DNA of 64,000 bases from Virgifigura deserti (GCA_003576685.1 QOZR01000017.1:34096-98095); one strand, 5' to 3'; counted from the stretch's first letter, positions 24,795 to 35,864 are shown. The notes: generated by a model not told the origin, from the letters alone. Made by a program: numbers and translations.

Positions 24795-25345
24795 TCAGTC
24801 TACTTCCGCGCCAGTCGAGCACGCGCGAGAGTACGGCTCCATAGCTAGGATGACCAGCCGCTCGATTATACGCCGGTCAACGAGGACGACGCCGTCGCGG
24901 ACATTCGCCCAGAGATCGATGATCTTCTGGGCCTGTATCACTCCGTCCGCAGTGGGCGTATAGGCATTGTTGATGAGTGGGATCTGACGTGGATGGATCG
25001 CCATCTTGGCGGTAAAGCCAGAGCCAAGGTTCTCCGGGCCTCTGCGCCGCAGCCGTCCGAAGCATCGACGTCGATGTAGGGCATGTCGATTGCCGGAATC
25101 CCAGCATGCGCTGCGGCGTGAACGATGCGGGAGCGCGGAATCAGTAGCGCTTTCCACCCGGGGAAACCCCAAGCGCCGCCGACAGGTCCAGCCCGCCGAA
25201 CATCAGGAAAGAGCCCGCTACAGCCCTGTGGTATCGCTGCGCCTTGAGGCTGAAACCTGAGCGCTTGGTCGTCATCGACGGGCGGGTGTCTCAACCAAGA
25301 CTGCCAGCGATTCATTTCTCGGATCTGCGCAAGGATCTTCACTTG
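24795..25345 (-). pseudogene. CitE-like (HpcH/HpaI aldolase family) lyase remnant
   Basis: Two frames carry consecutive conserved blocks. The first is RIVHAAAHAGIPAIDMPYID (about 25050-25130). The second, after a frameshift, is GFTAKMAIHPRQIPLINNAY and VVLVDRRIIERLVILA (about 24820-25010). This order is the C-terminal half of citrate-lyase-beta, malyl-CoA or citramalyl-CoA lyases, including the GxxxAIHP loop. No intact N-terminal half is seen. It lies between repeat R2 and the Dpp operon. Confidence 0.8.
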
Positions 25346-25380
25346 ATTCTCGACCTAGCCCTCAGCGCGCGAGCAATGGA

Positions 25381-26363
25381 TCAGGCGTCTTCGGGAAAAT
25401 GGCAAGCGACCCTGTGACCCGGTGCCGTCTCCGACGTCTCTCCTAAAGCGGGTATCTCGGCCGTGCACTGGCCGACTGCTTTCCGGCAACGTGTCCGAAA
25501 TCTGCAACCGGACGGTATGCGTATGGGGCTCGGAATCTCGCCCTGCAAGAGGGCCTGTTCACCGCGAACGCGTTCAGATAGCGCAGCCGATAGAAGGTCC
25601 CGCGTATAAGGATGCTGTGGTTGCTGAAACAGATCGTCGCTATTCGCCAGTTCGACAATTTTACCTAAATACATGACCGCCACGCGATCGCTGAGATACT
25701 CGACAACGTTGAGGTCGTGAGAAATGAATAGATAGGCGAGGCCGAGATCCCGCTGAAGATCTTGGAGAAGGTTGATGATCTGCGCCTGGATCGACAGATC
25801 GAGCGCGGAAACCGGTTCGTCCAGCACGATTAGTTTTGGACTCAGGGCAAGTGCTCGGGCGATGCCGATGCGTTGGCGCTGACCGCCAGAGAATTGGTGC
25901 GGATAGCGGTTGGCGTGGTTGGGATCCATGCCGACCTGCTCGAGCAGCTCGAGGACACGATCCCTTAGCGTCTTGCCCCGGTACTTTCCGCTGATTTCCA
26001 GTGGGTAAGCGATGATCTCGGCGATGGTTCGGCGGGGGTTGAGAGACGAATAGGGATCCTGAAATACCATCTGGACTTCTTGTCGCAGCCAGCGCAGTTC
26101 TTGGTACTTCAGTGTCTGAATGTCCTGCCCCTGGTATCGGATGATGCCGGACGTTGGATCGATGAGACGCATGACCATCTTTCCAGTGGTGCTTTTGCCG
26201 CAGCCGGACTCGCCGACGAGGCCGAGCGTCTCACCCGCGCGAATGCTAAAGCTGACGCCGTCGACCGCCGTCAGCCGGGCGGCCTCCCGGCTGAACACCC
26301 CCCCGGTCCGGATCGGAAAGCTCTTCGCCAAATCGCGGACCTCGAGCAGAGATGTGTCGCCGC

Positions 26364-26367
<4 letters not shown>
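25381..26367 (-). CDS. Dipeptide/oligopeptide ABC transporter ATPase DppF-type
   Basis: A 328-residue ATPase with Walker A GESGCGKSTTG, VQMVFQDPYSSLNPRRT, signature FSGGQRQRIGIARAL and Walker B LIVLDEPVSALD. It ends with the cysteine-rich CRFRTRCRKAVGQC segment typical of Opp/Dpp ATPases, which often binds an Fe-S cluster. It overlaps the DppD-type gene by four bases (ATGA) and is the last gene of the permease operon. With the enzymes at 33383-36803, the cargo may be a ureido or diamino acid derivative rather than ordinary peptides. Confidence 0.92.
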
Positions 26368-27424
<1,057 letters not shown>

Positions 27425-27428
<4 letters not shown>

Positions 27429-28369
27429 TGACGCAGGCGCGGGTCGAGCGCATCGCGCAGGCCGTCGCCCAGGAGATTAAAGGCCAGTGCCACCAACAGC
27501 AACATGACCCCAGGCACGGCGCTGACATGCGGTGCGATGCCGAGAACACTGCGTCCCTCCGCGGTCATGATGCCCCAGTCAGCGATCGGCGGCTGTACAC
27601 CGAGCCCGAGAAAGCTCAGCCCGGCCGCGAAGACGGTCTGCAGGCCCATGGTCGTCGTCCCGTAGACGATCACAGGCGAAAGCACGTTGGGCAGCACGTC
27701 ATGCAGAATGATGCGCAAATCGCTGGCGCCGCAGGCTCGCGCCGCCTGAATGAACTCTTCCTCGGCGATTGTCATCGTCGCCGTGTAAACCACTCGCGTA
27801 ATGAAAGGGATCAGGACGACGATGATGGAGAGCATCACGTTGGGCATCCCCGGACCGAGGATTCCTGCTATCGCAATGGCCAGCATGACGGTGGGAAAGG
27901 CATAGAAGACGTCCAGCACACGCATGATGAACTCGCCGATGCCTCTGCGATAGAAGCCGGCGATTAGGCCTAGCAGGAGGCTGATCGCCGTTGCGACGAT
28001 TACAGGTGCAAGGGCGATCGGCAGCGAAACCCGAGCGCCATATATCAGACGGCTGAGGATGTCTCGGCCCTGGCCATCGAGACCGAGAATGTGGCCCTCG
28101 GTTCCAAAGCCTTGAAGCCGCAGAGCCGGATCAGCCTCGTACGGGTCGTAGGGCGCAACAACGGGCGCGAAGATCGTCATGATGACGACGACCGTCAGGA
28201 ACAAGGCACTCGCCATCGCCAGCTTGTCACGCTGGAGGGCAATCCAGAAAAGCCGCAGCGAACTTTCCGCCTGACGCACCGCCTGAGCCTCTCGAGCTTC
28301 CCATTCGCGTCTACGGACAAGGCCATTGCTTGGTTCGCTTTGGCTCGCGGTCACGGTCGTTTCTGCCAC
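27425..28369 (-). CDS. Dipeptide ABC transporter permease DppC-type
   Basis: A 314-residue inner-membrane permease with an amphipathic N-terminus, a first membrane helix near residue 55, and five further helices. LGTDxxGRD-type sequence appears as LGLDGQGRDILSRLIYGAR, with the conserved EAA-like loop AARACGASDLRIILHDVLPN. It starts 16 bp after the DppB-type gene. Confidence 0.92.
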
Positions 28370-28384
28370 GGATCCTCCTCAGGC

Positions 28385-29335
28385 TCAGTGCGCACGCAGC
28401 TTCGGATTGAGATAGGCGACAATGATGTCGGCCAGAAGATTCAGCAGGACGAAGAAGAAGGCGATAAAGAGCATGGCTCCCTGAACGACGGGCACGTCGC
28501 GGGCGAGGATTGCGTTGTAGAGCTGCAGCCCGATGCCGGGCCAAGAGAAAATGACTTCTGTGAACAGCGTGCCGCCGAGCAGAAAGCCGGCCTGAAGACC
28601 GGTAATGGAAACGATGGGCGGCAGCGCGTTGCGCAATGCATGCTTATAGATCACGTTGGCTTGAGGCATTCCCTTCGCGCGTAGGGCGGTGATGTAGTCG
28701 CGGCGGATCACCTCGAGCATGCTGGATCGAACGAGCCGGGTGATCACCGCCAGCGGTATCGCCGCCGTTGCGACGGCAGGCAGCACAAGATGATGCAGCA
28801 GATCAAGCGGGCCGCCGTCGCCGCGGATCGATGTCATGCCGCTGGTTGGGAACCAGCGCAGTTCGAGCGCAAAGATGTACATCAGCACCAGTGCCAACCA
28901 GAAGGTCGGGGCCGCGGCACCGATCACGGCAAAGACCGTGCTGATCCGGTCGACAAAGGAGTACTGCCGTACTGCTGATAGAATGCCGAGGGGCAGACCG
29001 ATCGCGATCGCAATCAGCAGGCTCGCACCCGCAAGGATAAGGGTGTTGAGGAACTTCGGCAGGACCAAGTCGGCGACGGGGACTTGAAGTGCGATCGATC
29101 GGCCCATGTCGCCCTGCAGCATGCTGGTGAGCCAGGACCAGTACTGCTCGTGGATCGGCCGGTCGAGTCCGAGCTCCGCCCGAATCGCGGCGACCTTCTC
29201 AGCGGTTGCGCGCGGGCCGAGCAAGGTGGCGGCGACGTCGCCTGGCACGAGCTGCAGGAACAGGAAAATGACGATCGAGACGCCGAACAGGATCGGCAGC
29301 ACGGCGATGAGTCGGTTGAGAGCGTATTTCCCCAC
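28385..29335 (-). CDS. Dipeptide ABC transporter permease DppB-type
   Basis: A 316-residue permease with the standard N-terminus (RLIAVLPILFGVSIVIFLFL), VPGDVAATLLGPRAT, and the EAA loop ALRAKGMPQANVIYKHALRN. About six membrane helices. It follows the binding-protein gene by about 70 bp. Confidence 0.93.
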   Translation of the reverse strand: MGKYALNRLIAVLPILFGVSIVIFLFLQLVPGDVAATLLGPRATAEKVAAIRAELGLDRPIHEQYWSWLTSMLQGDMGRSIALQVPVADLVLPKFLNTLILAGASLLIAIAIGLPLGILSAVRQYSFVDRISTVFAVIGAAAPTFWLALVLMYIFALELRWFPTSGMTSIRGDGGPLDLLHHLVLPAVATAAIPLAVITRLVRSSMLEVIRRDYITALRAKGMPQANVIYKHALRNALPPIVSITGLQAGFLLGGTLFTEVIFSWPGIGLQLYNAILARDVPVVQGAMLFIAFFFVLLNLLADIIVAYLNPKLRAH

Positions 29336-29407
29336 GACGGTTCTCCGCAGCCTCGAAGATAATCAGGCGCCTGGGCGGCGGCCACGCGCTGCCGCCCAGG
29401 CGATTCG

Positions 29408-31030
29408 TCAGTTGTTCAACCAGACGGTGCGGAAATCCATCCAGTTCTGCGGCGCATGGACATAGCCCTCAACATTCGGCCCCAGAAGCACCGGGGTGTC
29501 CGAGTGGACCAGCGGCACCTGCGAGGCGTCCGACATGACGATCTCGTTCACCTTGGCGTAGAGCTCGTGGCGCTTGGCATCGTCCATTTCCAGAAGCGCC
29601 TGATCGAGGAGAGCGTCGGCCTGATTGCTGTCGTACCAGCCGACGTTCGAACCGCCGGGAGCCTGCCACTTGGAGTGGGCGAATACCTCCATCCAGAACG
29701 GCGTCGTCATGCCCCAGGACATCCAGTAGGCGTGTTGATCTTCCTGGATGCCCTTCCACCAGAAGCTGAGATAGGTCTGCCACTCATAGGTCTCGAGCTT
29801 GACGTTGAAGCCGGCCTCGTTGAGGTTCCGCTGCATCCATTCGGCGATCGGCAGGGGAACCATGTTGCCGGACCCGCCGGTCGGCACCAGTAAGTTCATT
29901 TCGGGAGGCTCGGGACAGGTGGAACTGGCGATGAGCTGCTTCGCCTTCGCCGGGTCATAGGGATAGGGAACGAACTCCGGATCGAAGGACGGGCTGCCCG
30001 GGGCGATCATGCCGTAGGCCGGTCGTGCCGCGCCCTGCAGCAGCGTTTTCGCCATGCCAGCGCGGTCGATGGCATAGTTGATGGCTTGGCGGATGTTCAC
30101 ATCTTCCAGGCACTTCTCGCGCATGTTGAGCGTCATGTAGATGATGTGCGGTGTCGGCCCGGACGCCACCTTGAAACCGGCGGCCTTCATGGGCTTGAGG
30201 GAGTCCGGCGGCGGGCTCCAGACGACATCGACTTCTCCTGCCTGGAGAGCGGCGACTCGCGTGGCCGGATCAGTCATCGGACGGAAGATGATGCGATCGA
30301 CGTAGGGCGCCTTGTAGCGGGGATCTTCGAGCTTGTTGCCCCAGTAATCTTCGAAGCGCTCCAGCACGATTTTCTCACCACGGACGCGCTCGACGAATTT
30401 GAACGGACCGGTGCCGACAGGGTGCTCACCGACCTCATCATTACCCCATTTCTCCCAGTTCGCCGGGCTCATCAGACTGGTGTTGCCGCACCCGCCGTCA
30501 ACGAGCTTGCCGATGAACTCGCCGAAAGGCCGTTCCTGGATCAGCTTGATCGTGTAGGTATCGACGATCTCGATCTCCTTCAGCGCCTGCCAGGAAAAGC
30601 CGGTGCAAGATGCGGCCTTGGCCGAGTATTGCGGGGCGCTTTCATCCCACATGCGCCGAATGTTCCACTCGACGGTTTCGGCCGTGAACTCCGTCCCGTC
30701 GTGAAACTTCACGCCCTTGCGCAGGAAGAACGTGTATTCCAACCCGTCCTCCGATACCTCCCAGCGCTCCGCCAGACCGGGAATGATCTGCGGGACATCG
30801 ACATCGCTGACCGTCAGGTCCTCCATGAGCAGCGTGTCGAACATGTTGCGATTGACGCGCCAGGTAATCCAGCCGCCAGCCGCTTGGTTGTCCAGAAAAT
30901 CGGCCTCGGCGTCCATAGCAACGACGAGTGTCCCGCCGCGTTTTGCCTCCTCCGCCTGAGGGGATGTCGCTGGCCAACCGATCGCAGTTGCCAGCAGCAG
31001 CGCATACATACCGATGTTTCGAGCCCTCAT
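29408..31030 (-). CDS. ABC transporter periplasmic solute-binding protein, DppA/OppA family
   Basis: A 540-residue SBP_bac_5 protein. The Sec signal peptide (MRARNIGMYALLLATAIGW) probably ends near SPQAEE. The family signature region starts with GGTLVVAMDAEADFLD and includes LAERWEVSEDGLEYTFFLR. GGAGG lies about 10 bases before ATG 31030. It is the first gene of the dppABCDF-like operon, transcribed away from the 31307-32251 gene. The ligand is unknown; see the module B hypothesis. Confidence 0.93.
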   Translation of the reverse strand: MRARNIGMYALLLATAIGWPATSPQAEEAKRGGTLVVAMDAEADFLDNQAAGGWITWRVNRNMFDTLLMEDLTVSDVDVPQIIPGLAERWEVSEDGLEYTFFLRKGVKFHDGTEFTAETVEWNIRRMWDESAPQYSAKAASCTGFSWQALKEIEIVDTYTIKLIQERPFGEFIGKLVDGGCGNTSLMSPANWEKWGNDEVGEHPVGTGPFKFVERVRGEKIVLERFEDYWGNKLEDPRYKAPYVDRIIFRPMTDPATRVAALQAGEVDVVWSPPPDSLKPMKAAGFKVASGPTPHIIYMTLNMREKCLEDVNIRQAINYAIDRAGMAKTLLQGAARPAYGMIAPGSPSFDPEFVPYPYDPAKAKQLIASSTCPEPPEMNLLVPTGGSGNMVPLPIAEWMQRNLNEAGFNVKLETYEWQTYLSFWWKGIQEDQHAYWMSWGMTTPFWMEVFAHSKWQAPGGSNVGWYDSNQADALLDQALLEMDDAKRHELYAKVNEIVMSDASQVPLVHSDTPVLLGPNVEGYVHAPQNWMDFRTVWLNN

Positions 31031-31306
31031 CGGTCCTATATCCTCCTCTGTTCAGGTTAGCTGTTCCCATGCCGCTTCTCGAGACTTCGGGGTGAGCCGA
31101 AGCATGGGCGCCTTGAAACCGTTGAGCGAGCCTTCTTCGGACCGTCTCTCGGTCAGCGCTGATGTGAAACCATATTTTTAAAATTGTCTAGTGTAAAACT
31201 CACTTTTCATTTCTTGAGTGACTCGCGACCAGCCGTGAGCGTCGGCCGCAGCGAGGGTTACGTGCAACGGTTTCAAGGTTGTCGCACCGCGGAGTGCGGG
31301 TGATCG
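31031..31306. promoter_or_regulatory. Promoter region of the Dpp operon with a shared motif
   Basis: This 276-bp A+T-richer gap precedes the binding-protein gene. On the minus strand near 31195-31213 it has AAATGAAAAGTGAGTTT. That resembles AAATGAAAAAGTGGTTT at 33282-33299 in the rpiR-dpaL divergent region. The shared motif suggests common control by the RpiR-family regulator. Confidence 0.35.
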
Positions 31307-32251
31307 TCAGGATCCGGTGTAGGCGATCTCGATCAATGCTTGGCTATTGACAGAGACCAGCCGGCCGTTTTCGACGAGACTGTTCGGCTCCACCAGCGTT
31401 CGGCCGAGCAGCCGGCCGTCCTGGCGCACCTCTGCGCCGAGATAGACGATCGCGCAGACATGTCGGCCCGTGGCTAGGGCAGCATCGCTGGTGATGATTC
31501 GGAGCGCCGCGAGATTGTCGTCAACCTCGACCATGTCTCGCGGGCCCGCGACCACGGGTGTTCCCGCGGCTACAGTCAGCCTGCCCTCCACCTGCGGCGC
31601 CGCGCCCATCGTGTCGAGCGCGATGTCCGCGGCCAAAGCGGCGACGCTCGCTGCAGGCCGGATGGCGTTGAGGAGCACGGCAACCGACGCGTTGCCGGGC
31701 CCTTTGCGCCGGGCTGCTGCGACATCTGGCCGGCGCGCCACGCGCTCGGTGTCGGCGGCAAAGATGCCGCCACTCGCCGCCACCGCGATCAGTCCAACAT
31801 CGCCCGAGGGATGTGCGGCCAGTACATGGCGAACCGCCTGCTCCGGCGTTGCCCCCCTAGCCATCGCATTCAGGGATGCTTCATTGTAAGGCGGGCCGTC
31901 AGTGGTGCGTCCGTTGGGCAGTCGGTGCCCGGTGACGATACCCACGCCCGGCTTGGCAGCGATAAATTCGGAAAGCGGACAAACCCGGTCAGGTCCGCTG
32001 GAGATCAGGCCGGCGATGGGGGCTGCCGCAACCTCGGTCGGTGGCTCGACCCCCGTCATCTCTCCGGCCGTAAACAGGGTTGTGCTGCCGCCACGCTGTG
32101 TTTCAGCACGCAGCAACTTGCCGTCGCGCGTCAGAACGGCAATGGCTGCGAAGCCGCGGATCGAGCCGGCTGCGACCTGCTCCGTGGCCTGAAGCGCCCG
32201 GAAGATGGCAAGTCCCGCGTCAGGCCCGGTAGCCGCAATTCCGATGGTCAT
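31307..32251 (-). CDS. Conserved protein of unknown function, Ntn-hydrolase-like style (possibly DUF6963)
   Basis: A 314-residue glycine- and alanine-rich protein without membrane segments or signal. N-terminal IGIAATGPDAGLAIFRALQA and central VGLIAVAASGGIFAADTERV resemble self-processing or Ntn-type folds, and I recall this family as an accessory gene near amide-utilisation operons, but the family name is from memory and uncertain. It lies between the RpiR regulator and the Dpp operon on the same strand, so it probably takes part in the same catabolic module. No reaction is proposed. Confidence 0.6.
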   Translation of the reverse strand: MTIGIAATGPDAGLAIFRALQATEQVAAGSIRGFAAIAVLTRDGKLLRAETQRGGSTTLFTAGEMTGVEPPTEVAAAPIAGLISSGPDRVCPLSEFIAAKPGVGIVTGHRLPNGRTTDGPPYNEASLNAMARGATPEQAVRHVLAAHPSGDVGLIAVAASGGIFAADTERVARRPDVAAARRKGPGNASVAVLLNAIRPAASVAALAADIALDTMGAAPQVEGRLTVAAGTPVVAGPRDMVEVDDNLAALRIITSDAALATGRHVCAIVYLGAEVRQDGRLLGRTLVEPNSLVENGRLVSVNSQALIEIAYTGS

Positions 32252-32290
32252 GAGCTTTGCCCGCTCATGTCATGCCCCGCCCGCACGCGC

Positions 32291-33211
32291 TCACTCAGGG
32301 ATCTCGCTTCCGAATCGAGCAGCCGTATCCAACTCGTCCAGCTCATCATGTAATTCTTCGATCCGCCTTAAACGGGCGTACCCGTTCCGCATTCCTTGGC
32401 GGAAAAGGCTGATACACAGCATGTTGAGGACACTCAGCACCGCGACATAGGAATCAAAGAGGGATATGCCGCGCACCTCGCAGGCGATGGTCCATGTCGC
32501 CAGACGTCTGCTTCGATTGGCGGACGGATCGGCAATAAAGAGGATCTTGGCTCCCGCTCTGGCCGCGAGTTCCAGAATCTTCGAGACAATCACGACGCGC
32601 CGACGCAGCCCAATGACCACGAACATGTCATCGGCGGAGAGATCCGCCAGGTCCTCGCCCAGAGTCTGCCCGCCCGTCGGCAGCAACGTCACATTCTCTC
32701 GGATCAGCAGCAGCTGGCGAAACAGGTAGAGGGCGAAGATATGGCTGTTGCGGAATCCGACAACAAACACGCGGCGTGCCTTCGCAATCGCCTCTACGGC
32801 TTCGTGCAGGACTTCGGGATCAAGCGACTCCAGGGTTGCTGTCAGGATCGCGGTGTCCTGCTGGAGCTGCTCGCCGATGATCTCGCTTCGCGCTTCCGAT
32901 TTCTGCGCGCGGCTCGCGAGATAAACCGGAGATCCCCACCGGCGCGCGTCTCGGACATGCTGGCGCACTTCGTTGAAGTCCTTGTAGCCGAGCCGCTGGA
33001 ACAGCCGCGTGGCCGCCGCCTTCGACGTCCCCGCCATCTCGGCGAGCTCTGTCGCTGAATAGGTCGCGATGTCGCCCGGAAATCCCAGCAGCAGGTCCCC
33101 CAGCCGTTTCTCTGCGGGAGGAAGATCGTCGTAATGCTCTTGGAGCCTCGCTTCGAGGCCCGGTCCGTCGCCAGTGCCCATACTCTGCGAACTATCCTCC
33201 AGGGTTTCCAT
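32291..33211 (-). CDS. RpiR/MurR-family transcriptional regulator with SIS domain
   Basis: A 306-residue regulator. The N-terminal RpiR helix-turn-helix (YSATELAEMAGTSKAAATRL) is followed by a SIS phosphosugar-binding domain (about 130-260, VVGFRNSHIFALYLFRQLL and MFVVIGLRRRVVIVSKI). In SIS the ligand is usually a sugar phosphate, but RpiR relatives also regulate amino acid and amide operons. ATG 33211 sits six bases after GCAGGTG; an in-frame GTG at 33232 is possible. Divergent from the dpaL/carbamoylase operon and cotranscribed toward the Dpp genes, so it probably controls both. Confidence 0.88.
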   Translation of the reverse strand: METLEDSSQSMGTGDGPGLEARLQEHYDDLPPAEKRLGDLLLGFPGDIATYSATELAEMAGTSKAAATRLFQRLGYKDFNEVRQHVRDARRWGSPVYLASRAQKSEARSEIIGEQLQQDTAILTATLESLDPEVLHEAVEAIAKARRVFVVGFRNSHIFALYLFRQLLLIRENVTLLPTGGQTLGEDLADLSADDMFVVIGLRRRVVIVSKILELAARAGAKILFIADPSANRSRRLATWTIACEVRGISLFDSYVAVLSVLNMLCISLFRQGMRNGYARLRRIEELHDELDELDTAARFGSEIPE

Positions 33212-33266
33212 GGTCGACACCTGCTTTAGCACTTTGCGGGGGCGCTGGGTGGGTTCAAAACGATCA

Positions 33267-33299
33267 TTTCATGAATTGACAAAATGAAAAAGTGGTTTC
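33267..33299. promoter_or_regulatory. Candidate RpiR-family operator in the divergent promoter
   Basis: TTTCAT, 11 bases, ATGAAA forms an inverted repeat at 33267-33289. It runs into AAATGAAAAAGTGGTTT, a sequence with a near-copy at about 31195-31213 upstream of the Dpp operon. It is A+T-rich against a G+C-rich background and placed between the divergent regulator and ammonia-lyase genes. Confidence 0.4.
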
Positions 33300-33382
33300 A
33301 GTGTTTACCCGCTTGATCATATCGGTCGTGCTCAAGCCCGCCGGGCGTGACTTCGACCATCTCGCGCGGGGAACTGCGAGCC

Positions 33383-34612
33383 ATGCTTCTTTCATCACAA
33401 TATGCGCTTGAGCATATCGCCAATCCAAGCGCCCGACCATCAGCGCCATTTGACGAGCGATGCCGCCGCATCGTTAACAATACGCGGTTCGAGGAGGCGT
33501 GGCGGGAGATCGTCAGTTGGCCCGGTTACGCGCCAACGCCACTGCGGCCGCTGACCGGTCTTGCCGCGGCGTCAGCGATCGAGGGAATCTGGTACAAGGA
33601 TGAGGCTGGCCGGTTCGGCCTCGGCAGTTTCAAGGCACTCGGCGGCGCCTACGCCGTCCTCCGACTTCTGGCGCGTGAGACTGGAAGCAGCGCCAATGCT
33701 GAGCTGACCGCACAGAATCTTATTCACGGTGACGCGAGGAGCCGCGCCGCGGCCATCACGGTGACCTGCGCCACCGACGGAAATCACGGACGATCGGTCG
33801 CCTGGGGGGCCCAGCAATTTGGCTGCCGCTGCGTGATCTACATCCACGCGACGGTCAGTGAGGCGCGCCGGCAGGCAATCGCGCAGTACGGCGCCGAGGT
33901 GGTCCGGGTGGCGGGCACCTACGACGATGCCATTCGCCGGGCGGCAGCCGACGCCCGGGCCAACGGCTGGTTTGTCGTTTCGGATACATCCTATTCTGGT
34001 TACATGGACGTACCCCGCGACGTTATGCAGGGGTACACGGTCATGGCTGCGGAGGCCCTGTCGCAACTCCCGCCTGGCGAATCCTTTACTCACGTCTTTC
34101 TCCAGGGAGGAGTCGGTGGATTGGCGGCGGCGGTCTGCGGCCATCTCTGGGAAAGCCTGGGGCCGAATCGGCCGCGCATTGTGGTGGTGGAGCCGGAGAA
34201 GGCCGCTTGTCTGTTTGAGAGTGCGCGCAAGGGAGTTCCCACCTCCGTAGGGGGCGATCTGGATACCATCATGGCCGGACTCGCTTGCGGGGAAGTCTCA
34301 CTGCTTGCCTGGGAAATCCTCCGGGACGGCGCGGATGATTTCCTGACCATACCCGACGAGGCGGCTGCGGACTGTATGCGGCTGCTGGCCAAGGGTGTAG
34401 GTGATGACTCTCCAATCGTCGCGGGCGAGTCCGCGGTGGCAGGCCTCGCTGGCCTCCTGCTCGCTCGCAGCCGACCGGACATGGCCCGGCGCCTTCATCT
34501 GGAATCCGACAGCCGTGTACTCCTGATCGGCAGCGAGGGAGCAACGGATGCCGAAGTCTATACGCGGATTGTCGGACGATCTCCCGAAGCGGCTGCAAGA
34601 GGCGCACAGTGA
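33383..34612 (+). CDS. dpaL: Diaminopropionate ammonia-lyase
   Basis: A 409-residue PLP enzyme of the fold type II family. The Schiff-base lysine is Lys84 in GLGSFKALGGAYAV. The phosphate-binding loop is QGGVGGLAAAV. The N-terminal NPSARPSAPF and PTPLRPLTGLA blocks match DpaL, which converts 2,3-diaminopropionate to pyruvate and two ammonia. ATG 33383 follows GGGGAA; GTG 33347 is an alternative. It overlaps the next gene by GTGA, so it is coupled to the carbamoylase-type hydrolases. Related threonine/serine dehydratases are the alternative, but the architecture fits DpaL well. Confidence 0.88.
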   Translation: MLLSSQYALEHIANPSARPSAPFDERCRRIVNNTRFEEAWREIVSWPGYAPTPLRPLTGLAAASAIEGIWYKDEAGRFGLGSFKALGGAYAVLRLLARETGSSANAELTAQNLIHGDARSRAAAITVTCATDGNHGRSVAWGAQQFGCRCVIYIHATVSEARRQAIAQYGAEVVRVAGTYDDAIRRAAADARANGWFVVSDTSYSGYMDVPRDVMQGYTVMAAEALSQLPPGESFTHVFLQGGVGGLAAAVCGHLWESLGPNRPRIVVVEPEKAACLFESARKGVPTSVGGDLDTIMAGLACGEVSLLAWEILRDGADDFLTIPDEAAADCMRLLAKGVGDDSPIVAGESAVAGLAGLLLARSRPDMARRLHLESDSRVLLIGSEGATDAEVYTRIVGRSPEAAARGAQ

Positions 34613-35835
34613 AGCACCATCTCACGATCAACCTTCCTCGTCTGCTCGGCCGACTCGAAGCTCTGGCAGAAGTCGGGGCCATTCCTGGCGGCGGAGTCTG
34701 TCGTTTGGCTCTCACGGACGAGGACAAGGCTGGGCGCGACATGGTCTCTGGCTGGATGCGCGCATTCGGCCTCAAGATCACGGTGGACGCGATCGGCAAT
34801 GTGATCGGACTGCGGCCCGGCCGCAAGGAGGGACCGCCCGTCATGACCGGATCGCATATCGACACGGTACGGACGGGCGGCCGCTACGACGGAAACCTCG
34901 GTGTTCTGGCGGGCCTGGAGGCGATCGAAACCATTGCGGACGCCGGGCTGACCACCCGTCGACCATTAGCCGTTGCATTCTTCACCAATGAGGAAGGGGC
35001 GCGGTTTGCGCCCGATATGATGGGCAGCTTCGTCTTCCAGGGCGGACTGCCGCTGGAGGAGGCGCTGGCAACGACCGGAATCGACGGAACGACTGTCGCG
35101 GAGAATTTGCGCCGCATCGGCTACGCCGGCGAGGCGCCCTGCGGTAGAAGCGTTCACAGCTTTGTCGAGCTGCATGTCGAGCAGGGGCCGGTGCTCGAGA
35201 CGGAGGGAATGACCATCGGCGCAGTGGAAAGCGTGCAGGGTATTTCCTGGGTCGAGCTCACGATCTCGGGCACATCGAATCACGCTGGCACCACGCCCTT
35301 GCGTCTCCGTCACGACGCGGGGTTTGCGGCCGGCGCTATCATCCATTTTCTGCGCGATCTCGCGCGGGAGATGGGCGGCAATCAGGTTGCCACCGTCGGG
35401 GCTGTCGAGTTCGGCCCCAACCTGATCAATGTAATTCCCGGACACGCAAAGCTGACGGTGGACCTGCGCAATACGGACGAGGCGCAGCTGCAGAGAGCCG
35501 AAGAGCGGCTGTTCGCCTTTCTTGATCAACTTGCCAGTAGCGAAGGCGTGACGATCGAGCACCGGCGCCTCGCCCGGTTTGAACCAGTGCTCTTCGCACC
35601 GGAGATGGTGGCGCGGGTCGAGCGCATCGCGGGCGACCTGGGCCATGCGGTGCGCCGCATGCCGAGCGGAGCGGGGCATGACGCTCAGATGCTCGCGCGC
35701 ATTTGCCCGGCGGGCATGATCTTCGTGCCCAGTGTCGGGGGGCTCAGCCACAACGTGAAAGAATACACGGCGCCTGCAGACATCGAGGCAGGTGCAAACG
35801 TCCTGCTGCGCATGCTGCTCGAGCTGGCTGAATGA
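34609..35835 (+). CDS. M20-family N-carbamoyl-L-amino acid hydrolase / ureidohydrolase
   Basis: A 408-residue zinc amidase of the hydantoinase/carbamoylase (HyuC/AllC) family. Metal ligands are seen in GSHIDTVRTGGRYDG (His83, Asp94), FFTNEEGARF (Glu128-129) and ELHVEQGP (His near 192). The family cleaves ureido groups of N-carbamoyl-amino acids or allantoate to ammonia, CO2 and an amino acid. It starts with GTG 34609, overlapping dpaL, and ends overlapping the next gene. The position directly after dpaL suggests a ureido form of diaminopropionate as a substrate (inference). Confidence 0.9.
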   Translation: MKHHLTINLPRLLGRLEALAEVGAIPGGGVCRLALTDEDKAGRDMVSGWMRAFGLKITVDAIGNVIGLRPGRKEGPPVMTGSHIDTVRTGGRYDGNLGVLAGLEAIETIADAGLTTRRPLAVAFFTNEEGARFAPDMMGSFVFQGGLPLEEALATTGIDGTTVAENLRRIGYAGEAPCGRSVHSFVELHVEQGPVLETEGMTIGAVESVQGISWVELTISGTSNHAGTTPLRLRHDAGFAAGAIIHFLRDLAREMGGNQVATVGAVEFGPNLINVIPGHAKLTVDLRNTDEAQLQRAEERLFAFLDQLASSEGVTIEHRRLARFEPVLFAPEMVARVERIAGDLGHAVRRMPSGAGHDAQMLARICPAGMIFVPSVGGLSHNVKEYTAPADIEAGANVLLRMLLELAE

Positions 35836-35864
35836 TGTTGATGAAGAGAGGAGTTGGCAGAGAT

